Source: Amyloporia xantha (taxonomy: Eukaryota; Basidiomycota; Agaricomycetes; Polyporales; Adustoporiaceae). From it: a stretch of DNA of 64,000 nt. The stretch spans positions 124,001 through 188,000 of the forward strand of contig JAYKKR010000017.1 in NCBI GenBank assembly GCA_036971615.1, read 5' to 3'. Positions 60,752 to 64,000 of the stretch are shown here, in pieces. The position numbers and the translations under genes are program-made. The number at the start of each line of letters is the position of its first letter. Position 1 is the first letter of the stretch. The notes below the pieces were generated by a model that was not told where the DNA came from, did not search any database, and saw nothing but the letters and a program-made list of their open reading frames with translations.

Positions 60752-63305
60752 CGACTTGAAGGAAAGCTCGGGTTCAATGACAATGATAGACACCGTGCTA
60801 GTGATGAGCATATCGGTCTTCTCGTCTTTACACCGAGCCTGCTAGTCCCTCAAGAGTCAATATGACTGCTGACAATTACTTTCGTATCGCTAGTGCCGCA
60901 GAGACGCACTCACGTGCATATCATAGGTGAGTAACCTCCCGTGAGCAGAGTAGATACTTCCTTCACTTCAAACTTCGCAGGCTTAGGATATCCGTATCTG
61001 ACTAGGGGAGGTTGGTTCCCTGGACACTGCCTCTGGTGCCGAGACATTACCTTCGCTCTCCTCATATTGGGTCGTCTCCTCTAAGTCTACGCCTTCCTCA
61101 AACCAGCACGAGAAGCTCCTCTGCGTGTGCATGCACTTCTCGAGGCGTCTCTTCCTTCATTGTGCGTTTCCCTTATATTAAGAGAGCGTAGACGTCGTGC
61201 ACCACTATCGTGCTAGTGAAGGACGTAACAACATTGGCGTTCATGACGGGTTGTCTCAGGTGCCAGGGCTATAGAGTGACCGTCCTCCCCTCCCCCTCAA
61301 AGGTCACTATTTAAGGTCTGCCTACGGGAGACTAGTGCCAGGGCGCAACTCGAGAAGTAAACATAATGATACGCAACTCGAAAAGCAAACACACGCAACG
61401 CGAAAATAAACATGCGCAACGCGAAAATAAACATGCGCAACGCGAAAATAAACATGCGCAACGCGAAAACAAACATGCGCAACGCGAAAACGCGAAGTGC
61501 GCAGGGCACCCGCTACAAACCTGCTCGTGCTGCTCGATCTAATCATCGAACTGATTTGCATGCTGTAGCTACACATTTTCGAAATCGGTTCCACGTCAAA
61601 AGCCGTCCGGTGGTGTAGGACTCAAGCTGTTATTCGTCGCATAACACACTCGCCGCCCCGACCTACAAATCCCTCATCCTTGCAATTGCTTTATTGCAAA
61701 CCTTGACACATGCGCAGTACATGGAATTGACCCGCTGAGCGGTAATTACGAATGGAACGCATCTGATATAGACGGCCATTGCGTTTTGGTCCGCTGTTGT
61801 TGGACAAGACTAGCTCGAATACATGGAGGGTCGGTGTCGTCTTTCGTCCATCGTAGCTTGAGCTGCCTCTGTTTAACGGCTTATCTGGTATTCAATTATT
61901 CATGCGACGGCGATTAATCACTGTGGTGTAAAGAGTCAGCTTGATGATCGTCAAGGCCACGCGTTGACGATCACTGCGTGTAGTTGAGTAAAAGTAGATA
62001 TATTTCTGAATGAGAATGTGGCGCATATGGATCCTATGTGACGCGGCTTGTTCGCCGCTCGCGGTTATTCGACAAGATGAAGGAACATGCGCGCCGTACC
62101 GTGTTAGCCTGACAGGAACAACTTACCCATCGTCCTCCCGCGAACGCAGGCTATTTTCGGTGGTAGTCTCTGTCAATTAACAGACACTATCGGCGCCTCG
62201 CTTACTTTATGCCTAGAGTTGTATCCTGCGAGCGGAAGAAGATTTGAGGCGTCCATGTATGCTAAGTGAACATCTACTCACGTGCTTTTGTACATAAAAA
62301 TGGTCTTGCGGCGTCGGGCGAAATACACTGGGAGCGATCGCGTCCGATTTGTTTGTCCCGCATCAGCTTAACGGGCAATGTGAACGTACAGCTAACGAGA
62401 TGGATCTAAGCAGCCTGTCCTGTGGCGCCTTCGATATATTGAGACTGCATTCACCCACTCTTGCCACTATCGAGCACAGCGGTGTTGAGTAGCCTCGCGA
62501 GTGAGTCTCGTATTGCCGGAATACCTTGTGGACATGCATTCCACGAGAATGTCCACGCAGCGAGTACCTTGATAACAAGATATAAGTCGCACTAGCAGTA
62601 GCCGATCGAACGTAGACCCACTGGTTACGATAAGTGCCCACTAAGGAGACAGCCGTCAGACCGTCAACGATTATGCCTGGTCCATGGCTTACGATCAAAT
62701 TTCCCCATTGAGGCCCCGTACACCGGTTCGTTTGCGGTGAGCATATGCACAGAGCTATCGTGCCTACCATAGCAGTCCGCTGCTTGGCTACAAGGAGCGG
62801 AACATCTGAGGTCTGGCGACGAGTACGACTGTAATAAAGAAGGATGTGCCTGCTATTCTGAGTGGACACAGGACTGAAGGGGTAGACTGAAAGGAGATTG
62901 AAAACGGATCTAAAGGGAACGGAATGCAATGCAGTAGACGTCAGTTGACGAACGAAGGTGACATAGTTTCAATTTCTAAGCGGTTGCACTGCGGCAGACC
63001 GATATTGCGTGGACGCACTCAGGACTGGCCGACGACCGAAGCGGAGGGAGATTAACGCACGCAAGGATTGGGCACTTGGCGAGAGAGCAGGTCAAGTCAT
63101 GCAGGCGAACATAGCGAGAGGTCGTTGTCGTCCTCAGACCTCAGGCAGTCGGAGGCTCAAATCGACCGGTGCCTCGTGTCCACCAGGCGGAATTAGGCGC
63201 TCGAGGGCAAGCGGTGCTTGAAACGCGCGTACACGACGACTTGACTTGCTCCTTACACCAAGGCGTACTATCTCTCACCCAATATCGCTTTCGAATTCTG
63301 TATCC
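60752..63305. other. gene-poor stretch with minisatellite
   Basis: About 2.5 kb. Apart from the 21-bp minisatellite at 61.4 kb, no coherent gene is visible. The 188-codon minus-strand frame at 62363-62929 has no recognisable domain. Confidence 0.5.
61388..61495. repeat. minisatellite, 21-bp unit, about 5 copies
   Basis: The unit is CAACGCGAAAATAAACATGCG. Later copies carry AAAAC instead of AAAAT, and degenerate half-units (CAACTCGAAAAGCAAACA) extend upstream to about 61345. Because 21 is a multiple of 3, it creates artificial open frames on both strands (minus strand reading FALRMFI repeats). Confidence 0.88.
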
Positions 63306-64000
63306 ATGGCTGGACAAGAACAACCTTTCGAACGTCCGACCAAATTCCTCGATCGGCTCGGAATTACCTCTCGAACTGCACGACGAGGTCGATCTCTCGG
63401 CCCCTCGCGCGGGCGGGAGGCCATCGTAGACCCATCCGCTACATCGGCTGCTCCAATCACTCCGTCTGGGACCTCCACTCGCGCCTCTAATCCCTCTCGT
63501 CTTGCGATCACCAATCCGTTCAGGAGTGGGCACCACGATTCACGTAGCCAATCCGAATCATCCAGGCCCGACCCATCCGCGACGTCTACTGAATCGTCCC
63601 CCAAAATCGTACCCTCAGAACACCCCTCTCGCGGCGCTCGGTTCAAAGGACGCATCCAGGACATCCTTCACCTTGGTCATCACAGTTCTGTGCCGCCTAC
63701 ACCGGGAGCGACGGGAGACATATCGGTGACACCGAGCCAATCGACCACCCATCTCGGAACGCCAGAGCGCGGATCTACCCCTCGGGACCTGGCCGCATCT
63801 CTAGATCAGAGCGGAGCGTCCGCGGAGCAATTGACTCAAGACCAAATCCACTCGCTCATATTCCCTGTAACTCCCAGTCACGGTGTGCTGATGGATTCAC
63901 TCGCCGATGGCCTGAAAATAATCGAGAAGTTTTCCGAGCCGGTGAAACCCTTGCAGATTGCTGTCAATGCTGCTTCCATTGTTGTGGAGCGCATTCAGGT
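63306..64000 (+). CDS. 5' part of a gene running off the window; possible NLR/STAND-type N-terminus
   Basis: An uninterrupted frame from ATG 63306 (MAGQEQPFERP) to the window edge, 231 codons, the last complete codon (CAG) being followed by GT, a possible splice donor. The first about 190 residues are Ser/Pro/Thr/Arg-rich and disordered. The end turns helical: SLADGLKIIEKFSEPVKPLQ, then IAVNAASIVVERIQ. This layout resembles the helical N-terminal region preceding NACHT domains in mushroom NLR-like proteins. Without the downstream part I cannot confirm it, and any large protein with a disordered N-terminus would look similar. Confidence 0.6.
   Translation, partial: MAGQEQPFERPTKFLDRLGITSRTARRGRSLGPSRGREAIVDPSATSAAPITPSGTSTRASNPSRLAITNPFRSGHHDSRSQSESSRPDPSATSTESSPKIVPSEHPSRGARFKGRIQDILHLGHHSSVPPTPGATGDISVTPSQSTTHLGTPERGSTPRDLAASLDQSGASAEQLTQDQIHSLIFPVTPSHGVLMDSLADGLKIIEKFSEPVKPLQIAVNAASIVVERIQ

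Noticed and set aside
61297..61594. Minus-strand frames with FALRMF repeats
   Set aside because: Produced by the 21-bp minisatellite, whose unit length is a multiple of three.
63141..63664. Minus-strand frames of about 130 codons near the right edge
   Set aside because: They lie opposite the long Ser/Pro-rich plus-strand frame that continues to the window end and are its shadows.
1..64000. CRISPR arrays, bacterial operons, rRNA or prophage
   Set aside because: No spaced short repeats, no ribosome-binding-site-led polycistrons and no rRNA-like sequence. Intron structure shows a eukaryotic nuclear genome.

Overview
This is a nuclear fungal window, most likely from an Agaricomycete (Basidiomycota). 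I base this on many short introns (about 45-60 nt, GT...AG), moderately GC-rich genes on both strands, single-copy eukaryotic housekeeping genes (TAO3/PAG1, MLH1, HMG-CoA reductase, proteasome RPT6, a TOK-type potassium channel, OPRTase, aminopeptidase P), basidiomycete-style zinc-finger and F-box proteins, and long gene-poor stretches between gene islands. Exon coordinates in the evidence fields come from hand-splicing. For TAO3, MLH1, F-box, HMGR, the 1,199-aa unknown gene, RPT6, TOK1, OPRT, the hydroxyacid dehydrogenase and both zinc-finger genes I checked that exon lengths sum to whole codons. TAO3 alone is off by one base.

Layout. 0-10.2 kb is gene-poor and holds two paralogous three-finger proteins (about 2.3 and 8.2 kb, minus strand). 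10.2-11.8 kb holds one serine/arginine-rich unknown protein. 12.3-13.6 kb is a nearly perfect inverted dimer of a small TIR transposon. 13.9-24.8 kb carries the large TAO3/PAG1 gene (minus) and MLH1 (plus), sharing a 411-bp divergent promoter with an MluI cell-cycle box. 25.7-30.4 kb has an F-box gene converging, with a 34-bp gap, on an aminopeptidase P gene. A 565-bp MITE lies in the promoter between aminopeptidase P and a tandem array of three short-chain dehydrogenases (31.9-36.6 kb). HMG-CoA reductase converges on the array (37.0-41.1 kb). 41.1-45.8 kb is empty. 45.8-50.0 kb encodes an 11-exon, 1,199-aa protein of unknown function with a possible PD-(D/E)XK-like C-terminal domain. Its 3' end runs into an almost CpG-free tract holding a 278-bp-arm inverted repeat that stops 120 bp before RPT6 (51.3-52.9 kb). 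TOK1 (53.6-57.2 kb, minus), OPRTase (58.1-58.8 kb) and a D-2-hydroxyacid dehydrogenase (59.2-60.8 kb) follow. A gene-poor stretch with a 21-bp minisatellite leads to the 5' part of a gene that runs off the window (63.3 kb onward) and may be an NLR-type STAND protein.

The genes are not an obvious pathway cluster. The most unusual material is the three inverted-repeat elements of apparently different ages, the CpG-depleted tract abutting an essential proteasome gene, the unknown 1,199-aa protein, and an apparent +1 frameshift in an otherwise intact TAO3.
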